This document shows positions 23,057 through 31,244 of a DNA stretch of 64,000 nt, one piece after another (position 1 is the first letter of the stretch; every line of letters starts with the position of its first letter). Where the stretch lies: positions 186,001-250,000 of the forward strand of contig CALVGG010000002.1 in NCBI GenBank assembly GCA_944327085.1, given 5' to 3'. This stretch comes from an uncultured Elusimicrobiales bacterium (GTDB lineage: Bacteria > Elusimicrobiota > Elusimicrobia > Elusimicrobiales > Elusimicrobiaceae). Position numbers and translations under genes: made by a program. The notes below the pieces were generated by a model, which saw only the letters and a program-made list of their open reading frames with translations, was not told the DNA's origin and searched no databases.

Positions 23057-25618
23057 ATGACAGAAGAAATGAAAAAACAAACTTTGTCTTTGCCTACGGT
23101 GGTTCCCGCCGTGGTAATACGGGACGTAGTGATGTTCCCGGGTATGAGTTTGCCTCTTTCCGTTGATAGAGAAAAATCTATCATTGCCGTAGAATTAGCT
23201 TTGGAAAGCGAAGGCCGCTATATTTTGGCCCTTTCCCAAAAAAACCCGGATGTGGATAACCCCGCCGAGAACGACATCTATCATTTTGGGGTACTGGCGG
23301 AAATTACGCAAAATTTAAAAATGCCGGACGGCTCTATCAAGGTCTTCTTGCAGGGCTTGGCCCGCGCCCGCGTGAAAAAGCTGGAAATGAACCCCGTCAC
23401 GAACACCTGGTTTGCTGCGGTGGAATATTTGGAGGAGAAGGACGATGACTCCCCGGTAGTGCAGGCTTTGATGCGCAAAGTGCTTGACGAGTTTGACCAC
23501 TACGCCCGCGTTTCAAAACGCATTGCGGTGGAGGGGGTGTCCTTCCTGCGCCAAATTAATGATCCGTCCAAACTGGCCGATACGGTAGCCTCCAACATGA
23601 TGGTAAAAACGGCGGACCGCCAAGCCATTTTGGAAGCGGTGGACATTAAAACCCGCCTGGAGAAAATTTTAAAACTCATCACCAGCGAAGTGGAAATTTT
23701 GGGCTTGGAAGAAAAAATCCACTCCAAGGTGCGCGCACAAATAGAAAAAAATCAAAAAGAATACTATTTGAACGAGCAGATGAAGGCCATTCAAAAGGAG
23801 CTTAGCCAGAAGGACGATTTCCAGAAAGAGCTGGACTCCATGAAAGCCAAAATTAAGAAAAACGGCCTGCCGCCGCACGCCAAAGAAGCGGCGGAAAAAG
23901 AGCTGGAACGCCTGGCCAAAATGGCGCCTTTTTCACCCGAGGCCACGGTTTCGCGTACGTATTTGGATTGGCTGCTTAATATGCCTTGGAATATTACCAC
24001 CAAGGACGTGCTGGACCTGAAAAAAGCCAAAGAAATTTTGGACGAAGACCACTACGGCCTGGAAAAACCCAAAGAACGTATTTTGGAATATTTGGCCGTT
24101 AGCAAATTAACCAAATCCCTGCGCGGGCCGGTGCTGTGCTTTGTGGGTGCGCCGGGCGTGGGTAAAACCTCGCTGGCAAAATCCATTGCGCGGGCTATTG
24201 GGCGTAAATATGTGCGTATGTCCTTGGGCGGCGTGCGGGACGAGAGCGAAATCCGCGGCCATCGCCGTACGTATATTGGCTCCATGCCGGGGCGCATTAT
24301 ACAGGGGTTAAGCAAGGCAAAAAGTTCCAACCCCGTTTTCTTGCTGGACGAAATTGACAAAATGGGGTCCGACTGGCGCGGTGACCCTGCCGCCGCTTTG
24401 CTGGAGCTTTTAGACCCGGAACAAAATAAAGACTTTGTAGACCACTTTTTGGATGTTCCGTATGACGTGTCTAAAGTAATGTTTATTACTACGGCCAACT
24501 CGCTGGCGGATATTCCCGTTACGCTGCGCGACCGTTTGGAAATTATTGAATTTTCCGGCTATACCGATTACGAAAAGCACGACATTGCCGCCAAATACTT
24601 AATCCCGCGGCAAATGAAACTGCACGGTATGAAGGAAGGCTCTCTGGAAATTACGCGCGACGCGGTAGCCCTGATTATGCGCGAATACGTGCGCGAAGCA
24701 GGCGTGCGCAACCTGGAGCGCGAGATTGCCACCCTGTGCCGCAAATCGGCCAAGCAGTTTGTGGAAAACGGCGGCAAGAAAATTGTTATTAACGCCAAGA
24801 ACCTGCACGAATATTTAGGCGTGCCGAAATATTCCAACTTCTCTACGGAAGAAAACTCCGTAGGGGTTGCCACCGGCTTGGCCTGGACCAGCGTGGGAGG
24901 GGAAACCCTGTCCATAGAAGCGGCCAAACTGCCCGGCAAAGGCCAGCTGATTTTGACGGGTATGTTGGGCACGGTGATGAAGGAATCCGTCCGCGCCGCT
25001 TTAACATACGCCCGCAGCCGCGGATACGGCTATGATGTGGATTTTGACCATACGGACTTTCACGTCCACTTCCCCGAAGGCGCCGTACCGAAGGACGGCC
25101 CTTCCGCCGGCAGCGTGATTACCACCGCCATTACCAGCTTGCTTACGGGCCTGCCCGTTAAAAAGCACCTGGCTATGACCGGCGAGGTAACCATCACCGG
25201 CCGTGTGCTTCCCGTGGGCGGCATTAAGGAAAAATTCCTAGCCGCTTACCGCGAAGGGGTAAAAACCATCCTCTACCCGCACACCAACGCCAAGGACGTG
25301 GCCGAATTGCCCGAACAGGTAAAGAAGGAATTAACTTTAATTCCTGTAAAAAGTATGGATGAGGTACTTCCCCTTGCTTTGGAAGGCTGGAAGGAATACG
25401 CCGCCAAACACGCCAAAGACTTTGCCAAAGCGTTGGCGGCCGTAGGCAAACAGCCCAAACATACCAAAGCCCCTTCCCGCAAAGGCAATAAAACAACCGT
25501 TAAAAAACATACGGTTAAAACGTCCGGCGGTAAAAAACGGCCGCAAACGGCCCGCGCAAAAGCGGCTGCGGCGGCCAAGCCCAAGGCCAACAAAGCCAAT
25601 GGCAAAAAACGTAAATAG
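23057..25618 (+). CDS. lon: Lon protease (ATP-dependent) with a basic C-terminal tail
   Basis: 853 residues. LAN substrate-binding domain (about 15-210), long coiled linker, AAA+ module with Walker A 'GAPGVGKTS' (Lys370) and Walker B '[10 protein letters not shown]', then the Ser/Lys protease domain with 'PKDGPSAGS' (Ser683) and '[10 protein letters not shown]' (catalytic Lys726). All catalytic residues are present. The last 60 or so residues are extra: a Lys/Ala/Arg-rich, low-complexity tail resembling histone-H1-like tails, absent from standard Lon of about 780-800 residues. It could aid DNA or polyphosphate binding (inference). Ribosome site AGGAG precedes the ATG, and the gene sits behind a CIRCE-like operator. 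Confidence 0.95.
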   Translation: MTEEMKKQTLSLPTVVPAVVIRDVVMFPGMSLPLSVDREKSIIAVELALESEGRYILALSQKNPDVDNPAENDIYHFGVLAEITQNLKMPDGSIKVFLQGLARARVKKLEMNPVTNTWFAAVEYLEEKDDDSPVVQALMRKVLDEFDHYARVSKRIAVEGVSFLRQINDPSKLADTVASNMMVKTADRQAILEAVDIKTRLEKILKLITSEVEILGLEEKIHSKVRAQIEKNQKEYYLNEQMKAIQKELSQKDDFQKELDSMKAKIKKNGLPPHAKEAAEKELERLAKMAPFSPEATVSRTYLDWLLNMPWNITTKDVLDLKKAKEILDEDHYGLEKPKERILEYLAVSKLTKSLRGPVLCFVGAPGVGKTSLAKSIARAIGRKYVRMSLGGVRDESEIRGHRRTYIGSMPGRIIQGLSKAKSSNPVFLLDEIDKMGSDWRGDPAAALLELLDPEQNKDFVDHFLDVPYDVSKVMFITTANSLADIPVTLRDRLEIIEFSGYTDYEKHDIAAKYLIPRQMKLHGMKEGSLEITRDAVALIMREYVREAGVRNLEREIATLCRKSAKQFVENGGKKIVINAKNLHEYLGVPKYSNFSTEENSVGVATGLAWTSVGGETLSIEAAKLPGKGQLILTGMLGTVMKESVRAALTYARSRGYGYDVDFDHTDFHVHFPEGAVPKDGPSAGSVITTAITSLLTGLPVKKHLAMTGEVTITGRVLPVGGIKEKFLAAYREGVKTILYPHTNAKDVAELPEQVKKELTLIPVKSMDEVLPLALEGWKEYAAKHAKDFAKALAAVGKQPKHTKAPSRKGNKTTVKKHTVKTSGGKKRPQTARAKAAAAAKPKANKANGKKRK

Positions 25619-25628
25619 TTTGTATGTG

Positions 25629-25669
25629 CACAAAACCCCGGGGCCAGGTGCCTTCGGGGTTTTGTAATA
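25629..25669 (+). terminator. lon terminator
   Basis: ACAAAACCCCG / CGGGGTTTTGT stem with an inner GGCC..GGTGCC loop. Confidence 0.85.
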
Positions 25670-25752
25670 AAACAAACAGAATAGGTATTTTTTAAAAAAT
25701 TTGCTATGCTTATTCTAAAGCCTATTACTTCGTTTCTAGGAGGGGGACATAT

Positions 25753-26214
25753 ATGAAAAATAAAACAGCCGGTTTTACGCTTATAGAATTGCTGGTAGTG
25801 GTTTTAATTATTGGTATTTTAGCTTCTGTTGCGCTGCCGCAGTACGAAAAAGCGGTGGAAAAAGCCCGAGCGACGGAAGCGGTAACCATTTTAAAAAGTT
25901 TAAAAGACGCGCAGGAAGCTTATTATTTGGCCAACGGCACCTATGCCAACAGCTTGGATAAATTGGATATCCAGGTGCCCGCCACATTAAAAGATTATAA
26001 TTTGGAAACAGGTTCTTTGCAATCCGGCCGCTATGCATATAGGCACAAAACCAAAAATTATCATATTGCCGCCAGCGGGCAGTTTCGCAGCGGGGTATCG
26101 GCCACGGATAAAACGGATGTAATATATTGCTGCGGGGACGCTAAATTCTGTAAAGTGATCGGCACGGAACCTTTTAGTTTTTCGCATTGTTCAAGCGCTT
26201 ATATTATCCATTAA
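25753..26214 (+). CDS. Type IV pilin-like protein (pilin 2)
   Basis: 153 residues: leader MKNKTAG, then mature FTLIE with Glu5 and the helix '[27 protein letters not shown]'. The globular part carries '[25 protein letters not shown]...LDIQVP', closely similar to pilin 4, and a Cys-rich C-terminus ('[11 protein letters not shown]...SHCSS'). AGGAGGGGG gives a strong ribosome site. Monocistronic. It may form pili or minor pilin-like surface fibres; no assembly genes are nearby. Confidence 0.9.
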   Translation: MKNKTAGFTLIELLVVVLIIGILASVALPQYEKAVEKARATEAVTILKSLKDAQEAYYLANGTYANSLDKLDIQVPATLKDYNLETGSLQSGRYAYRHKTKNYHIAASGQFRSGVSATDKTDVIYCCGDAKFCKVIGTEPFSFSHCSSAYIIH

Positions 26215-26241
26215 CATAACGCATAATGAGCTGGTTTACAG

Positions 26242-26288
26242 GTCAAGCAAGGGGTTTTTAAAACTTGCTTGACTTGTTTTTTTTTTTT
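26242..26288 (+). terminator. Terminator of pilin 2, overlapping the next promoter
   Basis: Perfect ten-base stem GTCAAGCAAG / CTTGCTTGAC followed by TTG and twelve T. The same bases also form the -35 box and spacer of the promoter at 26269-26296. Confidence 0.8.
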
Positions 26289-26296
26289 GATACAGT
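26269..26296 (+). promoter_or_regulatory. Promoter with a twelve-T spacer upstream of the Cys-rich exported protein
   Basis: TTGACT (26269-26274), 16-base spacer containing T12 (26277-26288), TACAGT (26291-26296). Layout is identical to the pilin 1 promoter at 18368-18395. Confidence 0.55.
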
Positions 26297-26304
26297 GGAG
26301 ATTA

Positions 26305-26349
26305 ACAGGCGAGGAGTTTTAAAAGTATCTCTTTATAAAAAACGCCTGT
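26305..26349 (+). promoter_or_regulatory. Leader hairpin shared by two paralogous exported-protein genes (copy 1)
   Basis: ACAGGCG (26305-26311) pairs with CGCCTGT (26343-26349). The 3' arm follows TTTATAAAAA and is followed by AATCGG, as in copy 2 before the next paralog. A GGCC/GGCC hairpin and the ribosome site AAGGAGG come after. Confidence 0.5.
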
Positions 26350-26385
26350 AATCGGCCAATAAGGGCCTTAAAAAGGAGGTCTGGT

Positions 26386-27657
26386 ATGTATCAAAAAATA
26401 CTGGCCGTCTTTGCGGTTTTTTTAAGTTTGCCCGCCTATGCGGCACAAACCAAAAACACCATGAAGATGGTGTCCTACTTTCCCGTACCGTATGTAGCGT
26501 ATGATACGGTATCGGCCAACAACGCCATGGATATTGGTATTTTAAACCAGTGTGCAATGGACATAAATAAAGGGTCCACCAATTTAGGTGGCAGTGCGTG
26601 CTCGTTGTACTTATATGGTAACGCAACGGGGGCGGACTTAAACCGCGGTTTGTTAAACGTAGCGGCCGGCAAGCTGGATTTAAACAGTGATGTAACCAAT
26701 GCGCGTATAGTAAGCAAGAAAGTGCAGTTGGGTACCTCGATGACGCCGGAAAACGGGTGGTTAGATATAGGTATTCCGTCCGGTAAGAATGACGAATATG
26801 ACGCGTTATACATCAGCAGTTTAAAGAACACGGGCAACAGCTTTAGACTTACGTCTAAGGAAAACGGGGCTAAAGTAAACAGTTTTCATATGTTTAACGA
26901 AATCAGCAACGATTTTCCCGGCTGTGCCGGTACGGTGACGTGGCAGGAGCTGGAATTAGCCGCCAATGTGAACAGCAATGAAACGTATACGGATATTTAC
27001 CTGGTATGCGGTGGAACGGCATCAGAGCCGGAAGAATGCCAAGCGCCGAATGGTAACAGTTATACGGAGAGCTGTCCGGATGGGCAGACAGGTACTATTA
27101 CGTATACTTGGAACCAAAGTGCGTGTAAGTACGATAAATTGGAGGAGTGTACCTCGTTAACTTGTGATGATTTTAGTTATAAAATGAACCATAAGTCAGA
27201 GTGCTGTCCTTCTGCTCCCTATACGGATTTGGCCTGTTATTATGAATGTCCGAAGTATCAGTGGACAGTGAATGGTTCCGGTAATTCTGGTTATCCTTCT
27301 ATCGTTTTTGGTTCTAACTGGGTAGAAAGAGCGTGCCGTCAAGGTAATCAAAGCTACAATGTTACTTGCAACAGTTCAGTAAGTGGAAATTGTTGGAATT
27401 TGAAAGCAATAGCTCCATCAAATGTAACAATTATATACAGCAACTATTCCTTAACGGATCCTTGCCTCCAATCAACCTGTTCTGCAAAGAATGAAGGAGA
27501 AATATGTTTGGTGGTGTCTAATGATCCAAACAATCCAGGGGAGAGTGTACGGTGCGGTTATGGCACCATGCCTAACCAATTTAGTTTCTTCGGAAATATT
27601 GTTGGCGTGAAATGCCAAAAGGATCCCAATTCATTATATTGTAAAAATGGTTGGTAG
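26386..27657 (+). CDS. Exported two-part protein: conserved N-terminal domain plus Cys-rich C-terminal extension
   Basis: 423 residues with a signal peptide (1-19, ending AYA). Residues about 20-208 are a clear paralog of the next gene, including 'AQTKNTMKMVSYFPVPYVAYDTV', 'SLYLYGNATGADLNRGLLNVAAGKLDLNS', 'NARIVSKKV', 'GWLDIGIPSGK' and 'VTWQELEL'. The first gene adds about 210 residues with some twenty Cys and many Asn/Ser, encoded by visibly more AT-rich DNA. The domain is not one I can name. It probably lies at the cell surface, perhaps with pilus-type structures because pilin 2 is adjacent (inference). Ribosome site AAGGAGG. Confidence 0.65.
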   Translation: MYQKILAVFAVFLSLPAYAAQTKNTMKMVSYFPVPYVAYDTVSANNAMDIGILNQCAMDINKGSTNLGGSACSLYLYGNATGADLNRGLLNVAAGKLDLNSDVTNARIVSKKVQLGTSMTPENGWLDIGIPSGKNDEYDALYISSLKNTGNSFRLTSKENGAKVNSFHMFNEISNDFPGCAGTVTWQELELAANVNSNETYTDIYLVCGGTASEPEECQAPNGNSYTESCPDGQTGTITYTWNQSACKYDKLEECTSLTCDDFSYKMNHKSECCPSAPYTDLACYYECPKYQWTVNGSGNSGYPSIVFGSNWVERACRQGNQSYNVTCNSSVSGNCWNLKAIAPSNVTIIYSNYSLTDPCLQSTCSAKNEGEICLVVSNDPNNPGESVRCGYGTMPNQFSFFGNIVGVKCQKDPNSLYCKNGW

Positions 27658-27702
27658 ATTTTACAAATTACCAGACCTCCCCGTTGGCAACCCCAACGAG
27701 GA

Positions 27703-27730
27703 CAGCCCCCCGGACACGGGGGGCTTTTTC
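27703..27730 (+). terminator. Terminator of the Cys-rich exported protein gene
   Basis: AGCCCCCCG / CGGGGGGCT stem and T5, preceded by a second hairpin CCGTTGG / CCAACG (27677-27702). Confidence 0.88.
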
Positions 27731-27770
27731 ATCTATATCCCTTTTTTACCCGGCGGTTAGGGCGGGGTGA

Positions 27771-27811
27771 ACAAGCGGTTTTATACGGCCGTGTTTTATA
27801 AAAAGACTTGT
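27771..27811 (+). promoter_or_regulatory. Leader hairpin shared by two paralogous exported-protein genes (copy 2)
   Basis: ACAAG (27771-27775) pairs with CTTGT (27807-27811), enclosing TTTTATAAAAA near the 3' arm and followed by AATCGG. Relative to copy 1 the G-C pair is replaced by A-T on both arms, a compensating change. Confidence 0.5.
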
Positions 27812-27854
27812 AATCGGGTAAAAAAAGCTTAACCTTAATATAGGGGTGAGGCTT

Positions 27855-28484
27855 ATGTATAAAAAACTATTAATAGGCTTGGCTTTTGCTTTGGCTTTGC
27901 CGGTTCATGCCGCGCAAACCAAAAACACCATGAAAATGGTAACTTATTTCCCCATTCCGTATGTGGCTTATGATACGGTAGTGGCTAATGACAGCTTGGA
28001 AATTGGCGGCTTAAAGCAATGCCAAATGGATGTGTATAAAGGTTCCAGCAATTTGGCCGGCAGTGCAAGCTCGCTTTATTTATATGGGGATGCCTCCGGC
28101 GCGGACCTAACCAGCGGTTTACTTAATGTTACCGCCGGCAAGCTGGATTTAAACAGCACGGTGCCCAATGCGCGTATCGTAAGCAAGAAGGTGCTAATCG
28201 GCAAAAATAATACGGCTTCAGGCGGGTGGCTGGATATAGGCCTTCCGTCCGGGAAAGATGCCTCTTTTGATGCCTTGTATATTAACTCTTTGGCCAACAG
28301 CGGCAACAGTTTGCGGGTAACCGCTAAAGAAAACGCAGCCAAGGTGGAAAGCTTCCATATGTTTGCGGAAATTGAAAATGATTTCCCTGCCTGCAATGGC
28401 ACCGTTACCTGGAAAGAGCTTGAATTGGGGGCGGATATAAACGGAAATACCACATTTGCCGATATTTTCTTGGTGTGTGAATAA
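27855..28484 (+). CDS. Exported paralog of the preceding protein, short form
   Basis: 209 residues: signal peptide (ending VHA), then the same domain as residues 20-208 of the preceding protein ('AQTKNTMKMVTYFPIPYVAYDTV', 'LNVTAGKLDLNS', 'GGWLDIGLPSGKD', 'VTWKELELGADI'), ending right after 'DIFLVCE' where the longer paralog continues into its Cys-rich part. I chose the ATG at 27855 with AGGGG before it; a GTG at 27846 lies inside the ribosome site. Function unknown. The short form shows that the N-terminal domain can stand alone. Confidence 0.65.
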   Translation: MYKKLLIGLAFALALPVHAAQTKNTMKMVTYFPIPYVAYDTVVANDSLEIGGLKQCQMDVYKGSSNLAGSASSLYLYGDASGADLTSGLLNVTAGKLDLNSTVPNARIVSKKVLIGKNNTASGGWLDIGLPSGKDASFDALYINSLANSGNSLRVTAKENAAKVESFHMFAEIENDFPACNGTVTWKELELGADINGNTTFADIFLVCE

Positions 28485-28573
28485 TAGTCTCCCGGGTTTG
28501 TTTCACCCGTTTACAAGCCGTTTTGTGCGGTTAATGGCTGTGATAATATACACCACCCCTTCAGCCAGACCTT

Positions 28574-28610
28574 AGGCCAAATGTCTGTTTATAGGCATTT
28601 GGCCTTTTTT
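28574..28610 (+). terminator. Terminator of the short paralog gene
   Basis: AGGCCAAATG / CATTTGGCCT perfect stem followed by T6. Confidence 0.9.
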
Positions 28611-28621
28611 CTGTACAATGA

Positions 28622-28740
28622 GGCGGTTTTTCACCGGGTGTGCAGTGTCTTGTATGGGGGCGTTTCTTGCCAAAAACCTCCCTAAACACAAGCTGTTTTT
28701 GCACACGCCGGTATGGCCCGCGCCGCGGGGCCGGGGAGCA
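28622..28740 (+). ncRNA. Candidate structured RNA in the convergent intergenic region
   Basis: An imperfect hairpin of about 80 bases: ACCGGGTGTGCA (28633-28644) with TGCACACGCCGGT (28700-28712), CTTGT (28649-28653) with ACAAG (28688-28692), and GGGGG (28656-28660) with CTCCC (28678-28682), separated by internal loops. TGTACAAT at 28613-28619 could be its -10 box, and the hairpin at 28742-28770 its terminator. The fold was worked out by eye only. Confidence 0.3.
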
Positions 28741-28741
28741 A

Positions 28742-28770
28742 TAAAAAACCCCGCTTGGGCGGGGTTTTAA
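28742..28770. terminator. Terminator of the DUF374 acyltransferase gene (bidirectional)
   Basis: AAAACCCCGC / GCGGGGTTTT stem on the distal side of the minus-strand gene. Confidence 0.88.
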
Positions 28771-28773
28771 ATA

Positions 28774-29478
28774 TTAAGAATGACGGCTTTTTTTGGGGGG
28801 GATTGTTTTATCAAAATGTTTGTGGTTAATGAACATTTCGGATTTATCGGTAGCTTCGTTTAATTCTTTTTCCAGTTCTTCGGCCGCGCGGGGCATATCC
28901 TGCTCGCTGTGTACATATACGGCTTTGCCGTAGGTAAGGGCGGTTTTGCCAAACGGCAGCGGCACGCGCATGCGGTCCCACGAGCCTACGGTAAATTTAT
29001 GGCTTAAAGCAGTGCCCACCGGTATAATAGGCCAACCGGTTTTTTTGGCCAAAAACAAAATACCCGGCTGCACTTTATAAATGGGGCCGCGGGGGCCGTC
29101 GGGCGTAAGCATGGGGCGGTAGCCGCTGCGGGCGGCTTGCAATAAATGGATTAAGGCCCTGGCCCCGCCGCGGGTGGTGGAGCCTCTTACCGCCAGCATG
29201 CCAAATTTGGGCAGCAGGCGGGCGATGTATTCCCCGTCACTGCTTTGGCTGATAAGCGGCGCAATTTTTTGCCCTTTATACGGGTAGAGCAAAAACAGTT
29301 GTTGGTTGTGCCATACGGCGTAAATAAGGCCTTTGCCTTCATTTTCAATTTGTTGGGCTTCAGGTGTTTTAAACCAGTAGATGCGGGTAGTCCATCCCAA
29401 AAATACGGTATACCAATAGGCCAGGGTGGAGCCTAAAAAATGTTTCCACGAATGGGAATAAGCAGAGGTTGCGGGCAT
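28774..29478 (-). CDS. DUF374 lysophospholipid acyltransferase-like protein
   Basis: 234 residues with one N-terminal membrane segment. 'IYAVWHNQQLFLLYPY' holds the acyltransferase H-x-x-x-x motif variant. It is followed by 'LISQSSDGEYIARLLPKFGMLAVRGSTTRGGARAL', 'LTPDGPRGPIYKVQPGILFLAKKTGWPIIPVG' and a C-terminal 'FGKTALTYGKAV'. These are the signatures of the DUF374 branch of the LPLAT superfamily, which includes lipid A and lipoprotein-type acyltransferases. It probably acylates an envelope lipid; the substrate is unknown. It follows the next gene with two bases between, so the two are co-transcribed. Confidence 0.85.
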   Translation of the reverse strand: MPATSAYSHSWKHFLGSTLAYWYTVFLGWTTRIYWFKTPEAQQIENEGKGLIYAVWHNQQLFLLYPYKGQKIAPLISQSSDGEYIARLLPKFGMLAVRGSTTRGGARALIHLLQAARSGYRPMLTPDGPRGPIYKVQPGILFLAKKTGWPIIPVGTALSHKFTVGSWDRMRVPLPFGKTALTYGKAVYVHSEQDMPRAAEELEKELNEATDKSEMFINHKHFDKTIPPKKSRHS

Positions 29479-29480
29479 AA

Positions 29481-30113
29481 TTATTTTTTTCCTTTTTTCT
29501 TTCTTTTTTGCCAGGGGATTAAAAATACTGCGGTGGCTTTGGGGGTTATTTCCGTGTTTTGCAGGGCCACGTCAATCTTGGCAGAATTTAATTTTTCCAG
29601 TAATACGGGCAAAGTTTTCTCGGCCAGGTCTTTATCCAGGCGCGGGGCCTCACGCAGCATTTTTGGTTCCGCCGCCACGCCAAGCGCGGGGGAATATACC
29701 AGCTGCATATCCAAAATGTCGCATTCTTCTTTAGCGGCCTGTTCTTTTACCAGTTCGGTTACAAATAATATGGCAATGCGTAAAAATTCATATAAAGCGG
29801 TATTGGCCAAAATAAGGCGCTGGGGATTGTCTATCTGTGCCAAAAAACGCTCCACTTTATCCCCCAGTGTAACGGCGCAGGCGCTGAACATTTCTTTGGG
29901 TATAAGGGTGGCCGCGTCCAGCTCCCAGTGGGCGTCTTGGTTAAATTCGTAAACGGTTCCCGGGTCCAGCTCTTTTGCCAGGGCGGCAATAAAGCGCGCC
30001 AGGGCGGTTTCGTCTTCAAACCCGGCCTGTTTTAAATCCTGTGCGGTGCGCAGCAGTTTGCGCAAAATTTCTTTTTGCCGCGTGGCTATTTTAAAACGTT
30101 TTATTTTCCTCAT
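29481..30113 (-). CDS. Protein of unknown function, co-transcribed with the DUF374 gene
   Basis: 210 residues, cytoplasmic (no signal or membrane segment), mostly helical by composition. It begins with a basic stretch ('MRKIKRFKIATRQKEILRKLLRTAQDL') and ends in a run of Lys/Arg ('WQKRKKKGKK'). The middle has 'ALARFIAALAKELDPGTVYEF' and 'LILANTALYEFLRIAILFVTELVKEQ'. I recognise no family. The two-base gap to the acyltransferase suggests a linked role in lipid or envelope work. Confidence 0.6.
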   Translation of the reverse strand: MRKIKRFKIATRQKEILRKLLRTAQDLKQAGFEDETALARFIAALAKELDPGTVYEFNQDAHWELDAATLIPKEMFSACAVTLGDKVERFLAQIDNPQRLILANTALYEFLRIAILFVTELVKEQAAKEECDILDMQLVYSPALGVAAEPKMLREAPRLDKDLAEKTLPVLLEKLNSAKIDVALQNTEITPKATAVFLIPWQKRKKKGKK

Positions 30114-30175
30114 ATTACAAACCGTTTTAGTAAAAGCTCTTATAAAAAACGTTTGCCAAAACCGTTTGATATACT

Positions 30176-30208
30176 AAACCCGCGCCCCGGGTAAACAGGG
30201 CGCGGGTG
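30176..30208 (-). terminator. secF terminator
   Basis: CCCGCGCCC / GGGCGCGGG stem followed on the minus strand by TTTAG. The T tract is short. Confidence 0.7.
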
Positions 30209-30218
30209 ATGGTAAAAC

Positions 30219-31244
30219 TTATTTTTGTTTGTTTCTGCGCGTGCGTTTAATTTTGGTTACGGTCTTTTTAGGGGCCGCAGCGGCAGGCGCATCTTGGTGT
30301 TGCTCTTTCACGGCAATTTTTGCCGCCTCTTTTTTAGGGGTGGCGTAGCCGCGGTCCTGGTCAGAAAGTTGGCCTTTCTGCCATACGTACACCAAAGGCG
30401 TGCTGAGTGCGATGGTGGAATACACACCGCTTATACAGCCCACCAGCATGGCAAACGCGAAAGAGTTTAACACTTCCCCGCCCATAAAATACAAAATGAA
30501 CAGGGCAAAAATAACCGTAAGAGAGGTGATAATCGTGCGGGACAAGGTCTCGTTGATAGACAGGTTAATCAGCTCTCTCATGCTCATTTTGGGGTGCAGG
30601 CGGATGTTTTCGCGCATGCGGTCAAAGATAACGATGGTATCGTTAATAGAGAAACCGGCCACCGTTAAAAATGCCGCCACCACTACCAGGTCAATTTCCC
30701 GCTGGGTGAGTGAGAAGGCCAGCGCCATGACCCACAAATCGTGGAACAGGGCCACCACGCCGGAAATACCCCACAGGATATTGCTGAAGCGAAACGCCAC
30801 ATAAATGATGATAAACACCAAGGACAGCAAAATAGCCCACATGGCGCGTTCGGTCATGTCGCTCCCCACGGCGGGGCCTACGGAGTTGGTTTGCTGTATG
30901 GTAAAGGGGACGTTTAACGTTTCCAGGGCTTTTTCAATACGGCCTTGCACTACGCCCACTTCGTTAGAGGTGCTCTTTTCGCGGATGGCGAAGGTGTTAT
31001 CCCCGTAAGACTGGATGGCCGAATTTTCACCCGTTTCATCCAGCGCGGCGCGTATATCTGCCATATCTACCGGTTTGTCAAATTTAACCTGCACCATGGT
31101 GCCGCCGGTAAAGTCTATCCCCAGGTTAAAACCTTTGGTGGCAAAGCAGATAACGCCGGCCAATAATACCAACGCGAACAAAATAAAATACACGTTGCGG
31201 TATTTAAGGAAATCAATATTTGTTTTAGGTAATAAGTGCATCAT
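30219..31244 (-). CDS. secF: Protein translocase subunit SecF
   Basis: SecF, with SecD, uses the proton gradient to pull exported proteins through SecYEG. 341 residues, six predicted membrane helices: 'NLGIDFTGGTMVQVKF' after helix 1, then 'SVGPAVGSDMTERAMWAILLSL', 'VMALAFSLTQREIDLVVVAAFLTVAGFSINDTIVIFDRMREN' and 'FMGGEVLNSFAFAMLVGCISGVYSTI'. A charged Lys-rich tail of about 45 residues ends the protein. It overlaps secD by four bases (ATGA). Confidence 0.95.
   Translation of the reverse strand: MMHLLPKTNIDFLKYRNVYFILFALVLLAGVICFATKGFNLGIDFTGGTMVQVKFDKPVDMADIRAALDETGENSAIQSYGDNTFAIREKSTSNEVGVVQGRIEKALETLNVPFTIQQTNSVGPAVGSDMTERAMWAILLSLVFIIIYVAFRFSNILWGISGVVALFHDLWVMALAFSLTQREIDLVVVAAFLTVAGFSINDTIVIFDRMRENIRLHPKMSMRELINLSINETLSRTIITSLTVIFALFILYFMGGEVLNSFAFAMLVGCISGVYSTIALSTPLVYVWQKGQLSDQDRGYATPKKEAAKIAVKEQHQDAPAAAAPKKTVTKIKRTRRNKQK

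Noticed and set aside
25687-25720. Similarity of ATTTGCTATGCT before pilin 2 to the sequence before the 4.7 kb gene
   Set aside because: The match is a dozen bases in AT-rich promoter DNA at only two sites; chance is sufficient.
28574-28605. AGGCC/GGCCT motif considered as a seventh GGRCC array
   Set aside because: It is a perfect hairpin followed by T6 after a stop codon, so it is an ordinary terminator and lacks the array spacing.
28622-28740. SRP (4.5S) RNA or tmRNA
   Set aside because: The conserved GGAAGCAGCC-type loop of SRP RNA and a tRNA-like end are both absent.
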